Below are positions 6,967 through 13,658 of a DNA stretch of 14,669 nt, piece after piece. The translations under genes and the position numbers were made by a program. Source of the stretch: Lachnospiraceae bacterium (GTDB lineage: Bacteria > Bacillota > Clostridia > Lachnospirales > Lachnospiraceae); contig JAEDFR010000059.1 of NCBI GenBank assembly GCA_016297945.1, positions 1-14,669 of the forward strand, given 5' to 3'. Position 1 is the first letter of the stretch. Every line of letters starts with the position of its first letter. The notes below the pieces were generated by a model. It made no database searches. It saw only the letters and a program-made list of their open reading frames with translations, and was not told the DNA's origin.

Positions 6967-8274
6967 TTAGCTCTCTTCATACAGTCGTTTTGATATTTTT
7001 TCACATTCCTCATATACATCTTTTGGAGAAACACCAATATGGAATTGACCATCTTCATAGAGAATTTTTCCGTTAATCATGGTCATTTTCACATTCTGCT
7101 TGCTACCGGCATAGACAATGTTTTTGGGTATATTATGGATTGGCTGCATATTCGGCTGATTGAGATCAATCATAATAATATCCGCTTTGGAACCAACAGA
7201 TAATGTTTCACAGTCACTCCATCCCATGGCCTTAGCTCCATTTACGGTAGCCATCTTTAATACGTCCAGTGCATCTACACTGGATGCATCATTGTCTCTG
7301 TACTTGGCAAGTCCGGTAACCAAAAACATCTCTCTAAACATGTCCAGACAATTATTGCTTGCAGGTCCGTCTGTTCCGATAGCAACCGGAATCTCTTTTT
7401 TCAGAAATTCGGAAATCGGACAAATTCCACTTGCCAGTTTTAAGTTGGATGCCGGATTGGTAACTGCAATTAAATTGCGTTTTTTCATAATCTGATAATC
7501 TTCTTCAGACATATGAACACAATGATAACCACCGCCGCCATAGTCAAATATTCCCAATTGATCAAATAAAACGGTTGGTGTAACTCCATAACGTTCCACG
7601 CACTCTTTAACTTCTAATGCCGTTTCGGAATTATGCATGAAAACAGGTGCCTGATATTTGTGTGCCAATGCACTGATATCCTGCAACAATTCTTTGGAAC
7701 AGGTATATTCTGCATGAAATCCCATCATAAAGGATGATAATTCATTTTTACCATTCAAAACCTGAATGCGCTTCTCCAATTCTTCTAAAGACGGTCCGAA
7801 CTTATTAATTCCACTCACCTGAACATTACGCATTCCGCAATCATTAAATGCATCCTGAATTGCATATGGATCCAGATACATTTCCATAACGCCGGTAATA
7901 CCACTGGTCAAATACTCCAATACAGCAAGTTTCGTTAAATGATAGACATCATCATAACCCATTTTTGCCTCAATCGGAAAAATCTGCTTATTTAACCAAT
8001 CCTGCAAAGGCATATCATCGGCATAAGAACGCATCAATGTCATGGCAGAATGCGTATGTGCATCTTTAAATCCCGGCATCAAAACATTGCCTTTACAGTC
8101 TATTTCGCGCTCCCAGATAACCGGTTCAAAATTGTTTTCTTTAAAAACCTTATCCTGATCAATCCCATCACCGACATAAATGATGGTATTTCCCTGAACC
8201 CAAAGTTCTCCTTCTATCACTTTTATCGGTTCTTCCATAGTTATCATTCTTGCATTATAAAAACGTATATTCAT
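6967..8274 (-). CDS. mtaD: Amidohydrolase, MTA/SAH (5'-modified adenosine) deaminase family
   Basis: A metal-dependent deaminase of the TRZ/ATZ-MtaD group, predicted to convert adenine nucleosides such as 5'-methylthioadenosine, S-adenosylhomocysteine or 5'-deoxyadenosine to inosine forms. The 435-residue protein has the metal-binding HTH (H73, H75), H187 in GFHAEYTCS, H214 and E217 in MHNSETALE, H251 in YHCVHMS, and D302 in GTDGPASNN. The spacings H187-H214-E217 match those of the characterised Thermotoga enzyme TM0936 as I recall them. A small beta domain flanks the barrel at both ends. The ATG has a GAGAGGA site at five to six bases. It lies 171 nt after cdd in the salvage operon with PNP. 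Guanine or other aminohydrolase activity cannot be excluded. Confidence 0.85.
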   Translation of the reverse strand: MNIRFYNARMITMEEPIKVIEGELWVQGNTIIYVGDGIDQDKVFKENNFEPVIWEREIDCKGNVLMPGFKDAHTHSAMTLMRSYADDMPLQDWLNKQIFPIEAKMGYDDVYHLTKLAVLEYLTSGITGVMEMYLDPYAIQDAFNDCGMRNVQVSGINKFGPSLEELEKRIQVLNGKNELSSFMMGFHAEYTCSKELLQDISALAHKYQAPVFMHNSETALEVKECVERYGVTPTVLFDQLGIFDYGGGGYHCVHMSEEDYQIMKKRNLIAVTNPASNLKLASGICPISEFLKKEIPVAIGTDGPASNNCLDMFREMFLVTGLAKYRDNDASSVDALDVLKMATVNGAKAMGWSDCETLSVGSKADIIMIDLNQPNMQPIHNIPKNIVYAGSKQNVKMTMINGKILYEDGQFHIGVSPKDVYEECEKISKRLYEES

Positions 8275-8323
8275 ATATTTCCTCTCGTAATGTCTCTAAT
8301 AATTATTTAAATACATTAAAAAT

Positions 8324-8394
8324 ATGATATCAGGGTCAAAAGGTCATACATTTTATACTCAAAATACCTTTTGCCCTCAGCATCATAATATCAT
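8324..8394. repeat. Intercistronic inverted repeat, copy A (cdd-deaminase gap)
   Basis: AGGGTCAAAAGGT (8332-8344) and ACCTTTTGCCCT (8366-8377) pair except for one bulged base, around a 21-nt AT-rich loop. An outer pair, ATGATAT (8324-8330) and ATATCAT (8388-8394), flanks it. Its right half closely resembles the hairpin at 8894-8930: both share ACCTTTTGCCC followed by C/T-CA-R-CATCAT and an ATAT. There is no T-run on the minus-strand side, so it is not a typical terminator. It fills most of the 171-nt gap before the deaminase gene. Confidence 0.7.
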
Positions 8395-8445
8395 CATTTT
8401 ATAACTGACATGCAAATCCAACAAATACACAAAAAAGATTTGTGA

Positions 8446-8868
8446 TTAATTCAGACTTTCCGGTCCAAATGATTCCGGCAAAAGCCGTGCTAATGTCCAT
8501 TCTTTATAATCATTCACGCCGGTAGCAACCACAACCGTCATTTCATCGGGATTGGAAAATTCACGCAAAACCTGTCTGCAAATTCCACACGGAAAAGCAT
8601 AATCTGTAACTGCCTGATTTTTCTTACCGCCGACAATGGCAATTGCTAAAAATGAAGTATGCCCCTCACTGACTGCTTTGAATACAGCCGTTCTCTCCGC
8701 ACACATCGTAGCTCCATAGGAAGCATTTTCAACATTACATCCGGTATATATAGCCTGATCTGCACATAGTAAGGCAGCACCGACTGCATATTCCGAATAC
8801 GGGGAATAGGACTGCATCCTGGCTTCAAAAGCCAGATGAATTAATTGTTTCCTCAGTTTATCATCCAT
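8446..8868 (-). CDS. cdd: Cytidine deaminase
   Basis: Cdd hydrolyses cytidine and deoxycytidine to uridine and deoxyuridine in pyrimidine salvage. The 140-residue length is that of the small tetrameric zinc form. The N-terminal YSPYSEYAVGAAL (about 21-33) is the family signature. The zinc and catalytic residues are C56 and E58 in MCAERTAV, and C94 and C97 in PCGICRQVL. The substrate-binding NVENASYG motif (45-52) is intact. The C-terminus ends with the usual PESFGP. An ACGGAG site precedes the ATG by about ten bases. It sits between PNP and the MTA/SAH deaminase on the same strand, so the trio reads as a nucleoside salvage operon. Confidence 0.95.
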   Translation of the reverse strand: MDDKLRKQLIHLAFEARMQSYSPYSEYAVGAALLCADQAIYTGCNVENASYGATMCAERTAVFKAVSEGHTSFLAIAIVGGKKNQAVTDYAFPCGICRQVLREFSNPDEMTVVVATGVNDYKEWTLARLLPESFGPESLN

Positions 8869-8888
8869 CTTTACATCACTCCGTTGGT

Positions 8889-8930
8889 ATCATGGGGCAA
8901 AACACCTTTTGCCCCCAACATCATCAATAT
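8889..8930. repeat. Intercistronic hairpin repeat, copy B (PNP-cdd gap)
   Basis: GGGGCAAAA (8894-8902) and TTTTGCCCC (8907-8915) form a perfect 9-bp stem with loop CACC, and the outer bases nearly extend it. The flank (CAACATCATCAATATA, 8915-8930) matches the flank of copy A. On the minus strand the hairpin is followed by ATGATACC rather than a T-run. It therefore looks like a dispersed palindromic element or RNA-processing/stability site rather than a terminator. It fills the 66-nt gap between PNP and cdd. Confidence 0.75.
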
Positions 8931-8934
8931 AATG

Positions 8935-9759
8935 CTATACAAACTTTTTGACCGATGCGGTTAATAGCTTTTTAAACTTGGGAGCCGCATCATTGGCAGC
9001 CTGTTGTACCTCGTCATGTGTAAGCGGTGTCGGACTGATACCGGCTGCAAGGTTGCAGACGCAGGAAACACCACAGATACGCATTCTGCAATGGTTGGCA
9101 GCAATCGCTTCAACTACGGTTGACATACCGACCGCATCTGCTCCCAATACGGAAGCCATACGAATTTCTGCAGGTGATTCAAAAGAAGGTCCGGTAAACT
9201 GAATATAAACCCCTTCCCGCAAATCAATATCATTTTCTTTTGCTGCTATTCTGATTTTTTCCTGTAGCTCTTCATCATATACATGACTCATATCCGGAAA
9301 ACGGGTTCCAAGCTTGTCCAAATTCGGTCCAATCAAAGGATTCGGCACAAATGTGGAAATGTGATCCGTAATCATCATCAATGTGCCGGCCGAAAAACTC
9401 TTGTTAATTCCGCCTGATGCATTGGTTAAAAACAATATCTCAGCTCCCAAAAGATGCATCAGTCTTGTTGGTAAAACGACATCGGAAATATCATATCCTT
9501 CATAATAATGAACTCGACCTTTCATACATACAACCGGTACGGAATCCACATAACCAAAAATAAATTTTCCCGCATGTCCCGGTACGGTAGAAACCGGAAA
9601 ACCTTTTATTTCACTGTAATCAATTTCAGCAACAACCTCAATACCGTCTGCATAATCTCCAAGACCGGAACCTAACACAATAGCAACCTTTGGCACAAAA
9701 TCTGTTACCTTTCTGATACTTTTTAAACAATCCTCTATCTTGTCATAAGTTTTGCTCAA
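8935..9759 (-). CDS. punA: Purine nucleoside phosphorylase, trimeric (PNP-I) type
   Basis: The enzyme splits inosine, guanosine and deoxy forms with phosphate into base and (deoxy)ribose-1-phosphate. Motifs, numbered from the upstream ATG at 9777 (subtract six for the chosen start), are phosphate-site S37 in LGSGLGD, H68 in PGHAG and R88/H90 in KGRVHYYEG. Also present are N119-A-S-G-G, E200 in GPSFESPAE, M218 in VGMSTV and N242 in CNLAAGI. E200, M218 and N242 align one off from human PNP E201, M219 and N243. I chose the TTG at 9759 (274 residues): GAAGGGGTG lies about six bases before it, while the upstream ATG has no ribosome site. The resulting N-terminus also matches known homologues in length. 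It heads an operon with cdd and the deaminase. Confidence 0.93.
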   Translation of the reverse strand: MSKTYDKIEDCLKSIRKVTDFVPKVAIVLGSGLGDYADGIEVVAEIDYSEIKGFPVSTVPGHAGKFIFGYVDSVPVVCMKGRVHYYEGYDISDVVLPTRLMHLLGAEILFLTNASGGINKSFSAGTLMMITDHISTFVPNPLIGPNLDKLGTRFPDMSHVYDEELQEKIRIAAKENDIDLREGVYIQFTGPSFESPAEIRMASVLGADAVGMSTVVEAIAANHCRMRICGVSCVCNLAAGISPTPLTHDEVQQAANDAAPKFKKLLTASVKKFV

Positions 9760-9840
9760 AATAAACACCCCTTCCATGCTATAAAAGTTTTATTCATAAA
9801 GACAGCTTGATTGATGAAATCTCTGTCACACGATAAAAAC

Positions 9841-9849
9841 ATTATAGCA
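9841..9849 (-). promoter_or_regulatory. Extended -10 promoter of the PNP-cdd-rnhA operon
   Basis: TGCTATAAT on the minus strand is a perfect extended -10. The -35 position 17 bp upstream (AGAACT, 9869-9864) is poor, as is common for TGn promoters. The predicted start near 9834 gives a leader of about 75 nt. The promoter lies between spoIVA and PNP, so PNP need not depend on sporulation transcription. Confidence 0.68.
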
Positions 9850-9895
9850 CAGAAGGGATAGCCAGTTCTATAAAATGTTCATTAAAATAATGTTT

Positions 9896-11368
9896 CTATA
9901 TGATAATGCAGACAATTCCACCGTTGGTATCATTAACGATTTTCTGCATGGAATCCTGTAATTTCAGTTGGCTTTCATCTCCAATCATGGTTAATTTGTT
10001 CTGTATACCGTCTTCCACCAACTGTTCAATACTTTTACCGAAAATATTGGTCTCCCAAATGCTTCCGTTTTCATTATCAGCAGCTTCAATATAGGAAATC
10101 AGATCTTCAGCCTGCTGTTTGGTGCCCACAATCGGAGCAATTTCTGTCTCGATATTTGCTTTGATCAAATGAATGGAAGGACTTTCCGCTTTCATTTTTA
10201 CACCATATTTATTACCATGCTTAATAACCTCCGGTTTTCCGAGTGTAATTTCATCACGTGTCGGTTTCATGACTCCATATCCCTTTTGTTTCACCATGGT
10301 AATCGCCGGAACAATTCCTTCATAGGCCTTTGCCGTTTCACCCAGTTCTTTCATTTTTTCAAACAACTGGTATTCTGAGTGAATTTCTTCTCCGAGAATA
10401 TCACTGATTAATTCATAATAGCAGTCATCCGTAATGGTCACATCAATTTTAACACTTCCGTCTGCCATATTAATGGAATCCGTTTTACACTTCTTTATGT
10501 AATCTCCGGAAAGTACAAGCGGTTTATTCACAATATCTTTCATGCAATGGTATTCATTCATCTTTTCCTTAAGCTGTGCTGTTAAATCCATCTTTAATGG
10601 ATGGGTGGAAGGAAGCATTTCCACAAAACCCTGCATATAAAATTCAATTCTGGAGATTGGAAATTCCAATAAAATCTGATATAACAGCGTTTCCATGTCT
10701 TCTTTTTTCAACTGTGCCAAATTCATGGGAAGTGCTGAAACCTGATACTTATCAGATAATTTTTGAGCAAGACTAACTGCTTCTTCAGACTGCGGTCTTT
10801 GTGAATTAACAAGTACAATAAACGGTTTCCCAAGTTCTTTATATTCCTGTATGGTTCTCTCTGTTGCAGGAATATAGTTTTGTGCCGGAATATCCGTAAA
10901 ACTGCCATCCGTCGTAACAACGACACCTATGGTAGAATGATCATAAATGACTTTCTGGGTACCGATTTCAGCTGCCTTGGTAAATGGTATCTCCTCATCA
11001 AACCATGGAGTTTTCACCATTCTTTCTTTCTCATTTTCCATATGGCCGCTTGCGCCCTCTACCATATAACCGACACAGTCGATCAAACGCACTTTCACAT
11101 CAACCTGATCGTCTAATTTGATAGTTGCTGCTTCCTTTGGCACAAATTTCGGCTCAGTTGTCGTGATGGTCTTACCTGTCGCAGATTGCGGCAGTTCATC
11201 AACCAAAAGTTGTTTTAAATAATCGTCTTCCATATTGGGAAGCACGCATGTATCGATAAATCTTTTAATAAACGTCGATTTTCCGGTCCGAACCGGTCCG
11301 CCAACGCCCAGATACAACTCTCCGCCCGTGCGTACTTTTATATCATTGTATAACTGATCATTGTCCAT
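9896..11368 (-). CDS. spoIVA: Stage IV sporulation protein A, spore-coat base ATPase
   Basis: SpoIVA is made in the mother cell, is tethered to the forespore by SpoVM, and polymerises with ATP hydrolysis into the platform on which the coat (and cortex control) depends. The 490-residue length matches the B. subtilis protein (492). Walker A is GPVRTGKST (24-32) with K30. The sensor-threonine region is TITTTEPKFVP (68-77, including T70 and T71). Walker B lies in RLIDCVGYMVEG with D97. These positions equal those known in B. subtilis. The C-terminus ends in the usual GGIVCIII, the part needed for forespore localisation. The ATG follows AAGGGGG by seven bases. That ribosome site lies in one arm of a hairpin, and a sigma-E-like promoter lies directly upstream. 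Confidence 0.97.
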   Translation of the reverse strand: MDNDQLYNDIKVRTGGELYLGVGGPVRTGKSTFIKRFIDTCVLPNMEDDYLKQLLVDELPQSATGKTITTTEPKFVPKEAATIKLDDQVDVKVRLIDCVGYMVEGASGHMENEKERMVKTPWFDEEIPFTKAAEIGTQKVIYDHSTIGVVVTTDGSFTDIPAQNYIPATERTIQEYKELGKPFIVLVNSQRPQSEEAVSLAQKLSDKYQVSALPMNLAQLKKEDMETLLYQILLEFPISRIEFYMQGFVEMLPSTHPLKMDLTAQLKEKMNEYHCMKDIVNKPLVLSGDYIKKCKTDSINMADGSVKIDVTITDDCYYELISDILGEEIHSEYQLFEKMKELGETAKAYEGIVPAITMVKQKGYGVMKPTRDEITLGKPEVIKHGNKYGVKMKAESPSIHLIKANIETEIAPIVGTKQQAEDLISYIEAADNENGSIWETNIFGKSIEQLVEDGIQNKLTMIGDESQLKLQDSMQKIVNDTNGGIVCIII

Positions 11369-11418
11369 AAAAAAACCCCCTTGTATATACTTGTAAAATA
11401 TATGCGGGGGATTTTTTT
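11369..11418 (-). terminator. Hairpin that ends the moxR-VWA transcript and pairs the spoIVA ribosome site
   Basis: On the minus strand A7-T-C5 (11418-11406) can pair with G5-T7 (11380-11369): a 12-bp stem with one bulged base, enclosing a 25-nt AU-rich loop that can pair further. The 3' arm is GGGGG followed by seven T and then directly the spoIVA ATG. In RNA this has the form of an intrinsic terminator for upstream transcription. Its G5 arm is also the spoIVA Shine-Dalgarno sequence. Transcripts starting at the sigma-E-like promoter (near 11390) begin inside the loop and lack the C5 arm. Confidence 0.65.
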
Positions 11419-11425
11419 ATTATTC
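11397..11425 (-). promoter_or_regulatory. Sigma-E-like promoter of spoIVA
   Basis: GAATAAT (11425-11419), 14 bp, then CATATATT (11404-11397) on the minus strand. The B. subtilis sigma-E consensus is roughly GHATATT, about 14 bp, CATACANT; the match is six of seven at -35 and good at -10. spoIVA is a classic sigma-E gene. The predicted start near 11390 leaves a leader of about 22 nt that begins past the C5 arm of the hairpin. Confidence 0.65.
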
Positions 11426-11446
11426 TTGAATTATTATTCTTATTTT

Positions 11447-11497
11447 CATGATTCATGTTTTCCACGATTCATGTATTTTATGATTCGTGTTTTTTAT
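11447..11497. repeat. Three tandem 16-bp repeats upstream of spoIVA
   Basis: GATTC recurs at 11450, 11466 and 11482, an exact 16-bp period, inside units close to CATGATTCATGTTTT. Unit one holds the perfect palindrome CATGA-T-TCATG; the others carry one or two changes. Units two and three can fold on each other (11463-11472 with 11480-11489). In the plus direction that fold is followed by six T. The repeats lie between the VWA stop codon and the sigma-E-like promoter, at about -60 to -107. Confidence 0.65.
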
Positions 11498-11505
11498 AGA
11501 GCCTT

Positions 11506-12714
11506 CTATTTTTTCCTCATCAATTCAACCATGGCACGATTTAAACCGTCTATGGATAAAAAGTACATGGGAATAATCGTCTGAATAGCTGTCTCCGCTT
11601 CACGCCACGGTGCCGGCGCGGGTGCCATTTTCGGATTCATCCAGACTATTTTTTTATAATGCTTTTTCATCTGTAAAAGCCATTCCCAACCGGACAAGCC
11701 TCCGTTGGGTCCTCTGTAATTACCGGTTTCTGAATACAATTCTTCCGGTGCCATTGCAGCATCTCCGATGATTAACACCTTATAATCACTGTCAAGATTC
11801 CGAAACATCCATTCTGTATCCACCCATTCCCCGTTTTCACATTCCGGTGTCTTATAGACTTTGGAATAAATACAATTATGAAAGTAATAGCATTTAACAT
11901 CCTTAAAATGATTAGATTTATTGACAGCCTTGAATAATTTTGCCATCAAATCCGTATAAGGGATCATGGTACCGCCCGAATCCATCAGAAGCAACAGTTT
12001 TACAGCATTCTTACGGGGTTTTTCCATGACAATCTGCAGCATGCCGCCATTGTTGCAGGTCTTGTCAATGGTAGCATCAATATCCAACTCTGTCTTGGGA
12101 ACGTCCAAACGCGTGGAATACTGACGCAACTTTCTAAACGCTGCCATAAACTGTCTGTTATCAATGACCTTATCATGTCTGAAGTCACGATACTTTCTGG
12201 CACCGATAACTTCAAAAGCACTCTGACCACCGGGAGCCCCTCCGACGCGGATACCGCCGATAAAATTACCGGAATTACCAAATGCGGTTTTGCCCATGGT
12301 GCCGATCCAGAAATTACCACCGTTATGTTCACTGTCCTGATCGCGTAAACGTTCACGGAATTTGGTTTCTACCTCTTCTTTATCGACCTGAACGGTATCC
12401 TGTTCGGTATCCAGCCATTTTTTCTCCTCTTTTTCCAAAAGTGCCTTCATATCTTCGGATTTATCCAGCCACCGCATCATTTCCGCTCCGACTTCCGTAT
12501 CCTTTTGCACGCCTTTGAAATGCTCTTCAAATGCCATGTCAAATTTATCAAAATCGGTTTCTGACTTGACTAAAATACTGCGCGACAGATAATAGAAATC
12601 CGTAAGAGAACTATGCGCCATCCCCATATCCAATGCCTGTTGTAAGGTCAGCCATTCAGTCAAGGATACATCTAATCCTTTTGCTTTTAACTCGTAAAAG
12701 AACTCAATGAACAT
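11506..12714 (-). CDS. CoxE-like VWA-domain protein, MoxR partner
   Basis: The 402-residue protein has no signal peptide or membrane helix, so it is cytoplasmic. The N-terminal half (1-130) is helical and charged. A Gly-rich segment follows (about 132-165, NGGNFWIG to GGAPGG). The C-terminal half is a von Willebrand A domain. Its metal site is LLMDSGGTM (D245-T249), a DxGGT variant of the usual DxSxS, with a later aspartate D318 in LIIGDAAMAP. The family (COG3552/CoxE-type) works with MoxR AAA ATPases as a remodelling or metal-insertion chaperone for another protein. The gene overlaps the moxR-like gene by 11 nt (ATG inside its last codons), so the two are coupled. The client is unknown. The next gene is spoIVA, but that transcript appears separate. 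Confidence 0.87.
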   Translation of the reverse strand: MFIEFFYELKAKGLDVSLTEWLTLQQALDMGMAHSSLTDFYYLSRSILVKSETDFDKFDMAFEEHFKGVQKDTEVGAEMMRWLDKSEDMKALLEKEEKKWLDTEQDTVQVDKEEVETKFRERLRDQDSEHNGGNFWIGTMGKTAFGNSGNFIGGIRVGGAPGGQSAFEVIGARKYRDFRHDKVIDNRQFMAAFRKLRQYSTRLDVPKTELDIDATIDKTCNNGGMLQIVMEKPRKNAVKLLLLMDSGGTMIPYTDLMAKLFKAVNKSNHFKDVKCYYFHNCIYSKVYKTPECENGEWVDTEWMFRNLDSDYKVLIIGDAAMAPEELYSETGNYRGPNGGLSGWEWLLQMKKHYKKIVWMNPKMAPAPAPWREAETAIQTIIPMYFLSIDGLNRAMVELMRKK

Positions 12715-13516
12715 AATGTTTTACTGTCTCCAAATCTTCATCTTTTTTCACAACTACACCAACAAAAGGTAATGCTTTTTTAATGGTATCAGGATCTATA
12801 CCATTAAGCTGAAGTGCATTAATCCAGTCAATCAACTCGGATGTACTGGGTTTTTTACGGATATCACGAATGGAACGGATTTCATAAAAAACTTCCATAA
12901 CATTTTTTAATAAGTTTTCTTCCACGTCCGGATAATGCGTTTTTACGATCTCTTCCATTAATTCCTTGTCCGGGAATTCAATATAATGGAAAATACAACG
13001 TCTTAAGAAAGCATCCGGTAATTCTTTTTCCGCATTGGATGTAATAATCACAATCGGTCTGTGTTTGGCTTTTACGGTACGCTTGGTCTCATGAATATAA
13101 AATTCCATCTGGTCAAGCTCCCACAATAAGTCATTGGGGAATTCCAAATCCGCTTTATCAATTTCATCAATCAGTAATACGACCTGATCATCTTCTTCGA
13201 AAGCTTCACCGAGTTTTCCAAGCTTGATATAGCGGGCAATATCATCAACGCCCTCCTCACCGAACTGACCGTCATAAAGACGCTGAATGGTATCATACAT
13301 ATAAAGACCATCCTGAGCTTTTGTCGTTGACTTAATATTCCAGATAATCAACTTTTTCCCTAAGGAATTAGCTACCGCTCTTGCTAACATGGTTTTACCG
13401 GTACCGGGCTCTCCTTTGATTAACAACGGCTTTTGTAACGCAATCGCTACATTCACACTGGCAAGCAATTCATCACTTGCTACATAATCGGTCGTTGACT
13501 GAAAATTATTTTCCAT
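12704..13516 (-). CDS. MoxR-family AAA ATPase
   Basis: This is a hexameric AAA ATPase of the MoxR branch that typically acts with a VWA protein to remodel or activate a client complex. Numbered from the chosen start (270 residues), it has Walker A GEPGTGKT (35-42), Walker B LLIDEID (D117, E118), sensor-1 N161 in ITSNAEKEL, arginine-finger candidates R172-R173 in FLRRCIF, and a C-terminal lid. The ORF can be extended 32 codons to an ATG at 13612. I chose the ATG at 13516: AAAGGA lies about seven bases before it, the extension (Cys-rich, unlike the family) spans the promoter, and the family normally begins near MENNF. It is divergent from metF. Confidence 0.9.
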   Translation of the reverse strand: MENNFQSTTDYVASDELLASVNVAIALQKPLLIKGEPGTGKTMLARAVANSLGKKLIIWNIKSTTKAQDGLYMYDTIQRLYDGQFGEEGVDDIARYIKLGKLGEAFEEDDQVVLLIDEIDKADLEFPNDLLWELDQMEFYIHETKRTVKAKHRPIVIITSNAEKELPDAFLRRCIFHYIEFPDKELMEEIVKTHYPDVEENLLKNVMEVFYEIRSIRDIRKKPSTSELIDWINALQLNGIDPDTIKKALPFVGVVVKKDEDLETVKHYVH

Positions 13517-13584
13517 ATCTGTTTCCTTTCTATCTACACGGTATTTTTCTCTCACTTTGCATACACCAAACAGGTCACAATCGT

Positions 13585-13613
13585 TTGCAATGCATTTAAT
13601 TACATGATACAAT
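13585..13613 (+). promoter_or_regulatory. metF promoter
   Basis: TTGCAA (13585-13590), 17 bp, TACAAT (13608-13613) on the plus strand, a good vegetative promoter. The predicted start near 13620 gives a leader of about 39 nt, too short for a SAM riboswitch or T-box. Confidence 0.68.
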
Positions 13614-13632
13614 AAGACCGTTTGAAAGACAA
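13604..13632 (-). promoter_or_regulatory. moxR-VWA promoter, overlapping that of metF
   Basis: TTGTCT (13632-13627), 17 bp, TATCAT (13609-13604) on the minus strand. Its -10 shares two bases with the metF -10, so polymerase could not sit on both at once. The start near 13597 leaves about 80 nt before the chosen moxR-like ATG and excludes the more upstream ATG at 13612. Confidence 0.5.
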
Positions 13633-13658
13633 GAAAAAAGGATATTTGGAGTTAGATT

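Noticed and set aside
8428..8444. CACAAA/TTTGTG stem just after the cdd stop as a terminator
   Set aside because: Only six pairs and no good T-run downstream on the minus strand. The operon seems to continue to the deaminase.
8894..8915. The perfect 9-bp hairpin between PNP and cdd as an intrinsic terminator
   Set aside because: On the minus strand it is followed by ATGATACC, not T residues, and the cdd ribosome site follows at once; better seen as a repeat element.
10723..11116. Overlapping ORFs on both strands within spoIVA
   Set aside because: They are shadow frames of a fully conserved SpoIVA coding sequence with no motif or ribosome site of their own.
12000..12518. Shadow ORFs inside the VWA gene
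   Set aside because: Out of frame with the recognisable VWA protein; composition is not protein-like and no ribosome site is present.
13517..13612. 32-codon N-terminal extension of the MoxR-like protein
   Set aside because: It is Cys-rich and unlike the family, covers promoter sequences, and the internal ATG at 13516 has a good ribosome site.
13614..13658. SAM riboswitch or T-box leader for metF
   Set aside because: The leader is only about 39 nt and lacks the needed helices or specifier structure.
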